From contig JBANSL010000013.1 in the NCBI GenBank assembly GCA_037127255.1, forward strand, positions 26,631,688 to 26,695,687: DNA of 64,000 nucleotides, in the 5' to 3' direction. The DNA comes from Persicaria tinctoria. Lineage: Eukaryota > Streptophyta > Magnoliopsida > Caryophyllales > Polygonaceae. Below the pieces are notes generated by a model that was not told the DNA's origin, ran no database searches, and was given only the letters and a program-made list of their open reading frames with translations. Shown here in pieces: positions 10,731 to 23,218 of the stretch (the first letter of the stretch is position 1; each line of letters opens with the position of its first letter). The translations under genes were made by a program, and so were the position numbers.

Positions 10731-11262
10731 TATCATTTTCGCAAAAAAAATTTCTTATTATTGACCAATTTTTTCACATTCGCCAAGGACATCATTCACT
10801 ATGAGTTTTGCAACGACAATCTGACAAGAAAAATAAAATAGTTTGATAGGATATTTTTAAGAGCATGACAGGATAAACAAACAAATATAGACATGATGTT
10901 ACTAAAATACTGATAGGAAATATATTTAAACATGCTAGGATACATAAATCTTGAGTCGTAAAGTCCCACGATAGTTTTTTTTAGAACTTGACGGGATATC
11001 ACCTATAACATAATGGGAAAAATAATTTACATCGACATGGTATTCTTATCCACATGACAGGGTGACAAAACAATTTCTGACAGGATGGTATTTACATGAT
11101 GACAGGATATTCGTTTCACATGTCAGGATATATCCTCACACGTTTTCGCAACCAAAAGTCTTTATTATTGACCCAAATTTTCACATTCGATAGGGACATC
11201 ATTCACCATCAGTTTTGCAACGACAATCCGGCAGGAAAAAGAAAATACTTTGACAGGATAAT
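10731..11262. repeat. TGACAGGATA-rich repeat unit, copies 2 and 3 (tandem)
   Basis: Copy 2 (10731-11140) begins TTTTCGCAA and ends just before the same TTTTCGCAACC opens copy 3, which is truncated near 11262. Copies 2 and 3 are therefore tandem, and copy 1 (8850-9226) was separated from them by the LTR-like and hAT insertions plus exon C. GACAGGAT-type motifs recur throughout. Confidence 0.7.
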
Positions 11263-11452
11263 CATCAAAAGAAGTGTTTTTGCAATTGATAAAAATGCAA
11301 CAAAGGCAATGAATGTGAAGTAATATCCAAACAAATTAAAATGCATAAGTGACAAATAACAAAGCCAATGAATCCATAACTAAAAAGTTTGCATCTTAAC
11401 TAAAAAGCCAATGAATTCCTAACTAAAAAGCAAATGAAGGGAGGTTCTGTGA

Positions 11453-12444
11453 TCATGGAAAAGGCGTTGTACACTTTGTTTGATAATGTCCTCGCTTTCC
11501 ACACCGGCCATACTTTCGAGCCTTCGACCAGTTCTTCTCCCAATGTGATCGGAACCTATTCGTCTTCGGTCTTCCAGCATGCCTTCTAACTTGTGGTGGG
11601 TGACATGTGATAGTGACAACCGTGACAGGAATTTCCCATCGCTCTATAGGAGGAACAAGATGTAGTGTTTCCTTGTACACTTCTTGAAATTGGTCCATCT
11701 TCAACATTGGATCAACCAAATCAGCAACGTCCACCCCCCTATTTTTTGCTGTAGCTATGGCATGAGCGCAAGGAATGTGATCAACTTGGAATACTCTACA
11801 ATCGCATGTTCTCGCATGAAGATTGACCTCAAACCTCGATGAACCATAAATTACTTCCGCCTCAAATTGACTCACTCTAACCTCTTGAGCATGCGTTTGT
11901 GTGAACTGCGATGCACTTGACAACACTCTAACCTCTTGATCACCATCTTTACTATCAACCAAATCCTCCACACCTTTCCATCTACTTTTAACACTTGAGT
12001 ACAACTCGATTGGTCATACTCCATCTTTTGATGATTTCATATTTAGAAACTTTTAAAAGCTTCAAAATCATCGTCATAATTAACATCAAAGGGAGGTAAA
12101 TTTGGAGCATGTGGCGACACATATTTCACCTCTAACTCGTACCTTTTATCGTCAAAGGCAATCTTTTCCGCAATTTTCACATTCAAAGCATCAAACTTTA
12201 TATTTTTCAACACAACCAATGCTTTAGCCTTTCGATCACTAGTGTAAACATACCTTTGTCCTTGCATCTTCCACTTCCCATCGGTAATCAATGTAACTAC
12301 ATAGTTGCTTCGACCTGAAATTTGCAAACATGACAGGATATACTCAATCACAAAATTGAACTGAAATAAAAGGCAGATAGGATTTGAAGTAGGGTTGCAC
12401 ATACCCATGATTGATGCGATTAAGTTGTTGAAGAGACAAAGCAC
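11453..12444 (-). pseudogene. Mutator-like transposase remnant: N-terminal piece fused to SWIM/CCHC C-terminus, no catalytic core
   Basis: The upstream piece (12444-12043) contains NYVVTLITDGKWKMQGQRY and KIAEKIAFDDKRYELEVKY, as in the N-terminal part of plant MuDR-type transposases. The downstream piece (12004-11453) contains a SWIM zinc finger, CDCRVFQVDHIPCAHAIA (C-x-C...C-x-H), and near its end a CCHC knuckle, CGKRGHYQTKC. The MULE DDE catalytic domain that should lie between them is absent, so this is an internally deleted, non-autonomous copy. The gap at 12005-12042 contains a stop or frame change. Its neighbourhood with the DUF1985-like exons on the other strand suggests one composite Mutator-like element covering roughly 8.1-12.5 kb. 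Confidence 0.75.
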
Positions 12445-12559
12445 GTCAATGGTAGAAACGCTCAGAACTCTCAGACAAGGAGCAGTAGAACGGTTGCAAA
12501 TTCACATGTCAAACGCTTAGAACTCTCTTTTACTAGGTTAAGCGGTTGCAAATTATATC

Positions 12560-13390
12560 TTTAAAATATTAGTTGTTTTTTTTTTAGATTCGATGGTCAA
12601 TTTGTAAGAAAATCATATCTTTATTTTTCCAATTTTATACTTTCTGAAATTATTTTTTATTTTCCAGAAAATCTATTTTTTTTCCAATTTCCAGAAAATC
12701 CTATTAATCTGTTTTTTTTTTCAATTTCCAAAAAATCCTAGTATTTTGTAAGGCGAATTTGAAAGGTCAATTTGGAAGGAAATCATATCTTTATTTTTCC
12801 ATAAAAAACATATGGTCAATTTGGAAGGAAATCATATCTTTATTTTTCCAATTTTATATTTTCTGAAATTATTTTTTATTTTCCAGAAAATCTGTTTTTT
12901 TTTTCCAATTTCCAGAAAATCCTATTAATCAGTTTTTTTTTCTTCCAATTTCCAGAAAATCCTATTATTTTTAAATTCCCGAATTTATGTTTTTTTTTCC
13001 GAAAATCTTCTTTTTTTAATTTCCGAAAATCTGTAATTTTTTTCCAATTTGGAAAAAAACAGATTTTCTTTTTCGAAATTCTCTTTTTTGAAAAAAAACC
13101 CTCCGAAATTATGTTTTTTTTTTTCCGAAATTATTTTTTAATTTCCAGAAAATATGTTTTTTTCCATTTCCAGAAAATCTTATTAATTATATAAAAAAAA
13201 ATTCCGATTTTTTTTTCCTGAAAATCTGGATTTTTTTTCTTCCAATTTCTCAAAATCTTTTTGGTTTTTCTGAAATTCTGTTTTTTGAAATAAAATCCGA
13301 ATTTTTGTTTCTTTTTTCCATTTTCCAAAAATATATGTTTTTTTTATATCCGAAAATCATATTTCTTGTTTTTTAATTTCAGAAAATCCA
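12560..13390. repeat. T-rich low-complexity tract with degenerate TTTCCAGAAAATC repeats
   Basis: About 830 bp of T-runs alternates with near-copies of CCAATTTCCAGAAAATC at roughly 30-60 bp spacing, plus two copies of GGTCAATTTGGAAGGAAATC near 12750 and 12811. Open frames here are compositional and not genes. Confidence 0.75.
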
Positions 13391-13479
13391 CCCCTTATAC
13401 TTATAATTTCAGAAGCAATCCTTTTGTGAAAAATTGAGCCACGTGCCCTACCTCTACAAAATTAAGAAACCGCTTTAAG

Positions 13480-15200
13480 TAACCACGTTCTCTTCCCCAC
13501 AAGCCCTACTATCCTCTACTCTTTGAAAAACCTTCTACCTCTCTTCTCTCTCTCACCTCGGCTTTCTGCCTCTCGCAAAACCAGATCTAAAGCTCCCGTG
13601 ACATCTCCTCACATCTTGCTCCCGACGAAGGCTCTGGTGGAGCCAAGCCAAGTCCAGGTATCGCGACACCTCCAATAGTTCTCCATCTCTTTATCGGTTC
13701 TCTCTCGCTCCCCCCTCCGATCACTAATTCTAGATCCCCTTTCATGTCGATCTGCCTGATGCCCTAGAGTCGACAATGGAATCAACGATGTCGGAGCCTG
13801 CCACTTCCCATTCCAGTTGACGGTGGAGAACAATCCAGTAGCCGTTGAGCTCGATGGTGATGCAAAGAACCCAGCGGCGGTGTGTGTGGTTCAAAGAACC
13901 TGCCTGCTCTTCAAGTATGTTTTTTTTTTAATTTTTTTCATTTTAGTTCAAATTTTAGGTTTAGGGAAGAGATTTGAGGATTTTGGAAGTTTGTATTTAT
14001 CCGCATATTAGAATGCAATTTGGTGTGTTAATTCCACAAGTAAATCAGTACCCATTATGACAACATCTAATCCGGGCGGTAGGTAGGATCTTCATCCTAA
14101 TCGTTGGTGTATCACCCCCTTCACTAATCTTGGGCAACATATAATTAATCCATGGTTAGATTCAATATATTATCCTCACACACACAATTTATGGTACCAC
14201 CTTACACAAAATACTACTGGATACATTATAAGTGTTGAAACCCCTTAATCTATAGTGCTCAGTACTACCTAATTTGATTCACTGTGATGTAACAGACTCT
14301 TGGACTCTATCGGTCATATTATCATCTTTCTATCACAACCAAATAACTTCCTTTCTCAACACATGGTCTCCCCGGCCTCTTCTAGAACTTTCTATTAACT
14401 TCTATCATCTTATGAATGAATGGAACAGGTTGATTTTTTTTTTTATGAACAAGCTTCGATTGTCTTGCTATGTCATTCTGCCTTTTAGATTCCTATTTGT
14501 TCAACTTTTTTTGCTGTGATCTGCTCCTAGGCAAGGGAAAGTGAAATCCAGTATCTCTCAAGCTTTATGGGGCATCATTTCACTAGAGTTGGAAAATGAT
14601 TTTTAATGACGAGATTGTTTTTTTTTCTGAGAAGGAATCGTATTGTCGATGCTCCACTGGTATCCTTCAGGAGGTTCAAGGGACTTGGGCTGATCAGATC
14701 ATATCTATCCTATGTGATGAGTGGAGGAATTGGTATCTATAGTGATTACCTTTTAAAGTCTTAAATTATGTGTTGTTTGATTAAAAGTTATGACTATTAT
14801 ATACTTGATTGTATTTCGCTTGCAGATATGGAGGCTTCATCCCCTCAAAGAGAACTCAAGTGCTTACTCGTGCCCTCTCAGAATACCTTTCAAGAAGGTA
14901 CTTTGGTTGACAAGTTGATGTTATATATTCATAAAAAAAATTATAATCTGGATGCCTTTTCTCAAAAGAAATAAAAAGAGGAAAAATGTTAGTAGCTTGC
15001 AACAAAAATGCTACTCTGACATTATGGATGTATTCATAAAGGCTGCTGAATATATGGAAATTTGTTGTCATAGGTTGTAGTTGGAAAGTAATATGGGTTG
15101 CAACTGAGAGGGAATTAGTTGTTGTCATAGATGGATTTTCATTTTTGCTTTGCATCACTAGCACACTTGCCAATTATTTTGCTTTATTTTTGGGGTTAGC
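13480..15200 (+). pseudogene. Unidentified gene fragment(s)
   Basis: A CT-rich leader-like stretch (13500-13600) precedes an open frame ending at a GTATGT donor-like site (about 13916). A second exon-like segment lies at 14826-14900 after TTGCAG. In one frame this reads YGGFIPSKRTQVLTRALSEY and then hits TGA just after RRYFG. I do not recognise the family. No continuous gene can be built, so it may be a captured or decayed gene piece. Confidence 0.3.
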
Positions 15201-16560
15201 AGGAAAGTTACGTGGCAGGAAATTGGATATTGTTACTCCAAGGGCTATTAAGATGAAAGTTTTTTGGTGAATTACCGCAAGGGTTTCGTTTGCTGCACAA
15301 AGAAGAATTTGGGTGAATTACTGCACACGGAAGCAATGGGTCCTTTTTGGTGAATTATTTTTTTCTAAATTTCATGTCAATAGATATAGTTGTTTTAGTT
15401 ATAATAAGCTTTGAGGAAAAAACTTCATAAGAGGAAGACAATGTAATGATCTCATATATGGGCTATTGTATTAGATTAGGAGTATAAATACCCATATCTC
15501 TTGTAATATAATTAGGGATTTTCCGTAAAATGAAATGTTATCTTCTTCTCTAATCTCTCTCGGTCCAATTCCGTTCTTCTTCCTTCCTAACCCTATGAAC
15601 TCTATCTTCTCAATCCCCTTCCTTTCACCTTCCCAAATTTAACCCTAATCATCCCCAAATCCCTTTGGGATATAACATAATTCCAGTTCGTTGAAGTGAG
15701 AAATGTCGATCGAATATTTCGAAGAGCATTATACTAAAAAGAATATTATGTTAGTGGAAAATTGACGCTCATCGTGTATTTTGTATTGTGCGCTAAACTC
15801 GATCGAAAATAGGTTGAAAAAAGATCGAAAATAGGTGTAGAACACAAATAATTCATTTTATACAGCCTTATTCACAAGCATCATGTGAAATGTATTATAG
15901 TGATGAAAATTAGGTTTCAATATTAAATTCAATAGGAATAACAAATACCAAAAATAAAAAATCTCTAAAAAGAATAGTCTATTAGAGGGGAAAATGGAGT
16001 AATTGGACTCCGATTAAAATACACATGACCTTAAAATGAGTAAAAACATAAATCACTCATTTTATGCAGCCCATTTCACAAGTATGGTGTGAAATCTATT
16101 ATGGCTGTGAAAATTGATTTTCAATATTAAATACAGTGGGAAAAAAACAAAAGTATTTGATGCTCAACCCATCATATATTTAAGCATGGAACTTTGACTA
16201 GGGTTCTAAGATATTTTCGTTGGAATATTTTTTTGGGCAAAATATTTAGATAATAATACATAAATTGTTTACTCCATTGATAAAATTTGTGAAATTAAAG
16301 ATTATAAATTGATCAAATTTCATCATCAGATATTGGTGTTATTTAAGTGAAATAGAAGATTATAAATTGTGGTTTGATGGTTTAATCATTGCCGATGAGG
16401 TGTTCAATGAAATGCATCTAAGTATTTAATATTTCAAATATTGAATTGAATTTAAAATTAATTTTTAAAGTGGGTTGTATTGAAATTGATTTATAATTTA
16501 GACTAATTTTAGAGGTATAACGTAATTTTTTTTAATGTTTTGGCCTCTAAGGGTTTATAC
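15201..16560. other. AT-rich intergenic DNA; possible LTR scrap near 15440-15620
   Basis: 15440-15620 reads TGTAATGATCTCATATATGG, then a GAGTATAAATACCC TATA-like site and a CT-rich leader, which looks like an LTR promoter region without an element attached. The rest is AT-rich, with an imperfect repeat (CGAAAATAGGT) near 15805-15830. Confidence 0.35.
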
Positions 16561-17126
16561 TAGGGACGGAGATTCTTCACCCCGCAAATCCCGTCCCGCC
16601 CCGCATATATATTATATTTTTTTATATTAATATATTATGCATTATATACATATATACAGTATAGATAGGTATATATCATATATGTCAATGTATATATATC
16701 TATGCAGTGTTAATATATATATACACACACAGTATATATGTATGTACGTACACAGTGTCGATATATATTAGTATATCATGCAGTGTGTTAGTGTATGTAC
16801 ACACACTGTGTTTGTACACGCAGTGTATATATACAATGTATATATACAGTACCGAGTGATATATAGGTACTATATATATAAAAAACTATAAAATATAAAA
16901 ATATTATAAATCTATAGGTGTTATGTTTTTTAAAAATTGGAAAATATTAGAGAATTTAAAATACTTTTTTATTTGAGGGACAAGGCCCGTCCCGTCCCGT
17001 CCTTTGAGGGATAGGGCCCGCACGGGATTGAAAAAAAAAAAGGGAATCCCGTCCCTGTCCCGTCCCGCAAAAATTATGCGGGACGAGACGCGGGACGACC
17101 CCCATCCCGTCCCGCGCCCACCCCTA
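16561..17126. mobile_element. Non-autonomous hAT element 2
   Basis: This element is 566 bp. It starts TAGGGACGGAGATT, ends GCGCCCACCCCTA, and is flanked by a perfect 8-bp duplication GTTTATAC (16553-16560, 17127-17134). Both subterminal regions are packed with CCCGTCCCG or GGGACGGGA repeats, and the centre (about 16610-16880) is TATATA-rich. It carries the same subterminal repeat as hAT element 3. Confidence 0.88.
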
Positions 17127-17547
17127 GTTTATACACTAAAACATAAAGTACCATTTTCCGATTAAGGGTCTAAGACATTATAAAAAACAAACACTAAATA
17201 TCATTTTTTTATTCTTTAGCTATATAGGGTTTATACATTTCAACTTTAAGGTATCTTTATCAAATCAATTTATAATTTAGACCAATTTAAAAGTTGTAAC
17301 ATGACGTGTAATAGATAAAGTATCATAGAGGGTCCAAACTCAATTTTCTTAAGCCAAAAACTATAAGGTTTCTTTTATTTGCCTTCAATTAGGACATATG
17401 ATAGGAAAAACGTGGAAGCGACTGATTTACTATTCGCATGCAATATGTTAGTAGAAAATTGACGCGTCGAATATTTTATTTAATATGTCAAACTCGACCG
17501 AAAATATTATGACAAACCCGAACAAGGTTTGGGAAAAGAACTAGTAC

Positions 17548-17604
<57 letters not shown>

Positions 17605-18124
17605 AAAAAATGCTTAAACCAACAATACTTTTATTGCAAATATGCATAAATAGGCATCCCTTACAATTTGGTAAAACTAGGCCTACTTTTATAACTCTTC
17701 TTTCTGAATAAGGTATATCCGCAAATTCGCCATCAATCAATCCGTCTCAGCTACCTCATCAATATAGTTATTTCATCAATTTATCCAATTACCAAAAAGA
17801 GTCCCAGATAATTAGTTAGTTAAAAACTGTTGGGCCAAAAGTTCAAATCAAGGCCCACCCACACACATCATCCAGGCACCTCCAACCCAACTCAAGTAAG
17901 GACAAGTCCACTCATCCTTTAGTTTTATAATGTAGTTGGCAAGAACTATATTAAATGAAGATAAAATTTTGTATGGTTTGGTAGATTTTTTAAACTTACT
18001 TTAATAGATCAAAATAGCGACATTTAAAACAAGATCAAAACGGTAATGTTTTAGTTAAAAAATGATAGTTTTTTAGTTTAAAACAATGTCATATTCTAAT
18101 TATGCATATATTTTTTTAAACAAA
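17127..18124. other. AT-rich intergenic DNA with a (TA)n microsatellite
   Basis: A run of about 22 TA units lies at 17554-17597. The remainder has no gene. GTTGGGCCAAAA at about 17829 recurs near 21286. Confidence 0.5.
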
Positions 18125-18343
18125 CAAAATAATACGATGACGTTTGACTTTTCAATTTGTAGTTTAAATAGCTAAAAATTATATAATATATTAATTTTTC
18201 TATTATTTTTTTATATAATTTAATACTTATTACTAATATTATTATTAAAAAAATTAATAAAAAAAGTTGATATTTTATATAGTTTTTAACTTTTTAAAAT
18301 ACGTGTTGAAAACTCCAACGACATATATTTTGGATCGGAGGAG
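18125..18343. mobile_element. Decayed Stowaway-like MITE (right part)
   Basis: The right end GGATCGGAGGAG is followed by TA (18344-18345). The interior (TATTTTATATAGTTTTTAAC, then an ACGTGTTGAAAAC-like arm) resembles the interiors of the MITEs at 4.9-5.4 kb. The left terminus is lost or diverged. Confidence 0.5.
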
Positions 18344-18680
18344 TATTGTTTTAGTCTATAAGACATTGTTTGGACTAAAAAGGCATTGCTTGAAATCTAA
18401 CGGGTCAATATATATTTAACTTGTAGTTTTCTTAGTATGTACCTACGTGTAACCATATATAAAAATTTTAAACATTCATATTTTCTTACTTCATTGTTTA
18501 ATTGAGTAAACAAATCTCATTTTAAATTTCTTGAGTTAAATTGTAGTATCAAATAACCAAGTTCAACAACACATAAAATTATCATGATTTATTTATACAC
18601 ATTTGAAGTGATGAATCTACGTTCAATTTTCAAATGCTTATACATTTTCATTTGAATATCGAATTTGTGCTTATAATATA

Positions 18681-18920
18681 CTACCTCCGTTCAAAACTAT
18701 AAGTTCTTTTAGACATTTACAGACAAATTAAGAAAATCATAAACTCATTTCATTTATACCCCTCACTAATTATCTACAACCCTTATCAACCAATAAAATT
18801 TGAGAAAAAAAGTCAAAAAGTAACATTTCTCATATCCCAATAACTAGAAAACCTAAAAAGATTTATATTTTCAAACAAAAATCTAACCCTAAAAAGACTT
18901 ATATTTTTAAACGGAGGGAG
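18681..18920. mobile_element. Stowaway MITE
   Basis: This 240-bp element starts CTACCTCCGTTCAAAACTAT and ends ATATTTTTAAACGGAGGGAG, with TA on both sides (18679-18680 and 18921-18922). It lies about 290 bp downstream of the thaumatin-like gene's stop codon. Confidence 0.85.
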
Positions 18921-19207
18921 TATTAAAATGAAGCTATCGACGAGAACATATTCGTAGACTCGGAGGTGCATGCCCTCCAGGCTTCACCTTTGTTGAGGAG
19001 AGCTTGAACTCAATTTTACATGTACATATATATTTGCTTAATTTAATATATATTGCTGCAAGTAAATTGCTCAAATAACATGCTCAACATAAGATCGATG
19101 ATAAAATATGTACATATATGTCCATCGACTAACAAACCCCCCTAATAAATTGTGATTTTTAGAGGGAAAATTCACAAACAATACTTCGAAATCATTCCTT
19201 TTGAGTA

Positions 19208-20721
19208 TTAAAAGATATTTGAGAAATTAACAACAGAATATACCGATAAAAACAATGCTAAAACCAGACTCCATCCTCTCCGTAGCATTGATCTTAGGCC
19301 ATCCGACGAACTGCACACCAACTTGTTGTGATGATACGTGCACACTTGCTTGTTTCTACATCGGAAAATAGTAAAATTCAAATTTAGTATATAAGTCGGT
19401 GGACTACTTATTATAAATAAAATGAAGGTATATACTAACATTGCTCCGCAAAATATGACGGCATAATCGGGGCCTGAGCAAGTGAAGATGCTAGTGGGGT
19501 CATCATAGGCGTAGCTATACGCCGTTGGGCACGCCGCCTTGAACCTCTTGGAGTAGGTCGTCGGCAGGCACACGGAGGGGCCGCCGTAGGCGCCTCGGCA
19601 GCAGTACTGATCCGTGTTGAACACGTCACACGCGCTCCTACACGCCACCGTCTTCCCGCCGGACCTGCGCTGCAGCTCCGACGGGCAGCTTTTTCTTAGG
19701 TCGGAGTTGCACCCGGAGGCGGAGCAGTTGCCCTGGCCGTTGATGGGCTTGACCACCATGGGCACGTTGAAGCCGTCGACGAGGCTGACGTCGTAGAAGT
19801 TGGGGTTCGAGAGGGTGAACTCTGCCAGCGAGGCGGGCGGCTCCCCCGACCCCTTGCATTGGAGGTCGGTCCCGCACGCGCCGGTCTGGCATGAGCCGTT
19901 CCCGCTGCTGTCGAAGCTGCAGCCGGTCCGGCCCCAGATCCGGCCGGACCAATTTGGGGCGGCTGTGAAGACGGCTGATTGCCCCGGCCTGAGGATGAAT
20001 CCGCCGCTGCCGAAGCTGTCGCCGGGGAAGATTGCCGGCCAGATTGTTTCCTTGCAGTCGTTTATTATGGTGAACACTCCGGTGGATTCTGACAGTTTTG
20101 CCCCTGTCTCCATGCAAAAATATCATGTTATATTTAAAAAAAAAAACAATAATAATCTTTAGTTGAAAATGGATAAATCAACGTATATATTTAGGAAAAT
20201 CTTTTTTTTTGATGACGATATCTAGGAAAATCTTGTTTACATGAATTGGAATACTTAAGAGAAACTTTTCAATTAAATTTTAGATATTTTTGTGTTCTTT
20301 TTTTTTTTTTTAACATTGTTCATGTAATGGTTAAAGGGATGTTAATTATATTTTCTAATACAATGAAAATGTACAGTAATAATTAGCGGTATAAGTGTAT
20401 GTTTATTTGACTTTATTTAAAAAAAAATTTCTAAAATGACATGTTTTAATTAATAGATGAAGTGCAAAATAATAAAATGACTTTTAAAATTTTAAAAATA
20501 AAAAATAGAAATTGGAAATCTCACACCAATACAAAACAGGGTTTAAGGGTTTTAATGAAATTAATAATAATTTCTTAATAATTATTTTATAATCACAAAA
20601 AGAAATGTAAATACTTCAAAAAAAAAATTGAAATGAGGCCTAACTAAAGTGCTTGAGTACCTGAATAGATGGCAAAGACAATGACGATAAGTGATGAAAG
20701 AAAGTTTGGATGTGGAACCAT
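19208..20721 (-). CDS. Thaumatin-like protein (PR-5 family), probably GPI-anchored; three exons
   Basis: The model is exon 1 20721-20661, exon 2 20103-19440, exon 3 19355-19208. Both introns are GT-AG, phases fit (61, 664 and 148 bp), and the product is 290 residues. Exon 1 encodes a signal peptide (MVPHPNFLSSLIVIVFAIYS). Exon 2 is the thaumatin fold: FTIINDCKETIWPA, WSGRIWGRTGC, a Cys-rich signature, LAEFTL, FYDVSLVDGFNVPM, CRSACDVFNTDQYCC and a terminal CSGPDYAVIFCG. The acidic-cleft residues typical of PR-5 proteins (Glu in LAEF, Asp in YDVSLVDGF) are present. The usual TGDCG signature reads TGACG here. Exon 3 adds a tail ending in a hydrophobic stretch (WSLVLALFLSVYSVVNF), as in GPI-anchored members. 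The family is secreted and often induced in defence, with glucan-binding or antifungal activity in some members. This is the only apparently intact host gene in the window. The splice choices are inferred. Confidence 0.88.
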
Positions 20722-21508
20722 TTTTGATCCCGAGAAGTGATCTTAATACAAACTATCTACCAGCTTCCCGGAGAAACAGGCCAAGGGATCGATAAATGCA
20801 GATCGATCGAGATCGAATGAACAAAACATATGAATGTGACGGAGAATCGGAGAATTTAAGGGCCGGGAAAAAACAGGCATAGGGATCGGAGGGATGCAAC
20901 AAAGATTAATAGAAAAGTTAGTGAAAAGGCAAACCCACTTTTGGGGAAATTCCTTTTCCAAACCCATACATTAGGTTCTCTGTGTGTGCTTCTAATCCTC
21001 TCTGTGTTTGTTTCCCTTCTTTGCAAGTTGTTCTCTTTCACCATCGTGCTACCCCTGTTCCGTTTTAGTGCTAGAAAGTATGGTTTTTGTTTGCTTAAAG
21101 TAAAATGTTACCTGTTTTTCTCTTATTATATGTCTGTGTGTCTTATGATCGAGTTATGATATTCATTCATTCCTTTAGATTTGAACTTTGGCCAACCAGA
21201 TTAATTATGTGATCCTATAAATAGTATAACACCGTGAAGTGATTAATGTTCAATGACACTAACGAGTATAGATTCAGAAGTTACATTGTTGGGCCAAAAA
21301 GCCCAAATTAAGGTAGCCATGCCCAAATTCAACAATGACCAGCACATTTCTCCCATCAATTTTTTTTTTTAATTTTTTTTTTTTGGGGTAAAACGGCAGA
21401 AATCCACCCTTGAAATATACCATATACGGAGTACCAAATATTGCTCCAAAGGTTACAACCACCCTTTATATATCTATTTACCAAAACCACCCTAGTGGCC
21501 GGTCTCCA
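20722..21508. other. Upstream region of the thaumatin-like gene; no further gene
   Basis: Contains a direct or near repeat of GTTGGGCCAAAAAGCCCAAA near 21286 and T-runs at 21359-21383. A CTATAAATAG sequence near 21214 is on the plus strand, pointing away from the thaumatin-like gene, so it is probably unrelated. Confidence 0.4.
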
Positions 21509-22557
21509 ATGGTTACGGCCGCCGGGCCTACTCTGCAAACCATGGTTGCATCTCAAAAACGATCAAAACCGATGGACATAGTGTTACAACATCAGACGGT
21601 GGTGGAAGAGAATCCACTTCAAGTGTCTAGAACGGAGACTGCAAATGATGGCCGCTCGATCGCACCGATGCAAGAGAGCGTCCCAAGGCTGCCAAAGGGG
21701 ACGTTGCATTCGACCTCCTTCGCTAGTAAAGTTGCGGGGTCAGTACAGCAGGGTACGGTAAACCCTAATCTGTCGATTTGGGTTGAAAGACCAAATCTAT
21801 ACGACATGGACGTTGATGAGTAACCGTAAGCGGAGGAAGATCCTTTCTGTCCTACAATCACTCTATCAGCAGCGGAAAAGAGAGACTTGCGACGCTCATG
21901 GGCGAATTCGCTGATCATCCATATGTTTGACAAGGGCCCTGGGTATATCCAACTCAAACGTCGGATTGAACAGAAGTGGGCGCCGAAGGGATCATTGACT
22001 TTGGTAGATATTGGTAATACCTATTATGTTGCCAAATTCACGAATGTAGAGGACTATAATCATGTGCTTTCTCAAGGTCCATGGATGATTGGTGATAACT
22101 AGGGGTGGGCACGGGATGGGACGGGACGGGATTGGGCCGGGACGGGACTCGTCCCGCAAAATTTTTTCGGGACGGGATTGACATTTTTTTTTCGGGACGG
22201 GATGGTGTCTGGACGAGACGGGATCGGGACGGGACGGGCCTTGTCCCGCATATAAAAATAATAAAATATTATATAAATTTGAAAAGTGAAAAATGCTTTC
22301 ATAATTCATTATTTAGTATAATATGTTGAATACGGTATTATTCTCAACTATATTATTCAATAATAATAATAATAATAATATTAATATTATAATACTATTA
22401 TTAATTCATACAATGATTGTATAATTAATTATAATGTTCAACATATTTGGCTACATTATCTTATTAGATCAGGACGGAAAGGAATTGAGACGAGATTTAC
22501 CAATATTGTCTAATTATCGATTGATAGTTAGGAAGAATACCGTATTTAATTAGCTAT

Positions 22558-22917
22558 TTGCCTCTTGTAACTCTAAATGGGCGGGATGTGTGTGTCGATC
22601 TGATGGGATCATCTCCATTGACTCAGTCTGGAATTTCTGACTTTATGCCTGGTCGTGCTGTTGTTGATGCTGCTCGACGTAAGTGTGTCAAGTATCGAGA
22701 TTTGTCTACGGCGGCTGGTTATGGTTTCCTACCCTTCTCATTCTCTTGATTGGGGGAGTTGGATACAGATGCGGTTGCATTGCTGAAGCGGATTCAGAAA
22801 TTCTCGGTATCTCAGGATGTTGGGGCTCGTGCTGCACGTTATATTTTTACTAGACTTGGCTTTGTTATCGCTAAAGGAGTGGGGGTGCCCAGATAGTATC
22901 TCGGTTGCCCACTAATT
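22558..22917 (+). pseudogene. C-terminal tail of a LINE-like reverse transcriptase protein inside hAT element 3
   Basis: The readings GRDVCVDLMGSSPLTQSG, RDLSTAAGYGFLPFSFS, then after a stop LLKRIQKFSVSQDVGARAA and FVIAKGVG resemble, from memory, the C-terminus of a plant non-LTR-type reverse transcriptase protein. The end is followed by (AAT)n at about 22931-23010, as a tail would be. It is truncated at the 5' side and frame-broken. Family assignment is moderate because it rests on recalled pattern only. Confidence 0.5.
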
Positions 22918-22930
22918 TCTTGTAATCTGT

Positions 22931-22936
22931 TTTTAT

Positions 22937-22970
<34 letters not shown>

Positions 22971-23187
22971 TAATAATAATAATAATAATAATAAATAATA
23001 ATAATAATAAATCCCACGTTATAATTAAAAATAAAATACAATAATATTACTTATTTTTATTGTTATTATTATAAAATAATTATACTTTACAAGAAAAAAA
23101 TATAATATGATATAATAATAATAATATAGTAATGATAATAATTTTATTATAAATTAATATTATTATTAAATTATATTATAATATTAT

Positions 23188-23218
<31 letters not shown>

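Noticed and set aside
13131..13328. Lysine- and phenylalanine-rich minus-strand frame in the T-rich tract
   Set aside because: It is explained by base composition, with no conserved motif.
19638..20126. Open frame of 162 codons overlapping the thaumatin-like exon on the same strand
   Set aside because: It is a shifted-frame shadow of the GC-rich thaumatin exon. Only the other frame has the Cys pattern and domain motifs.
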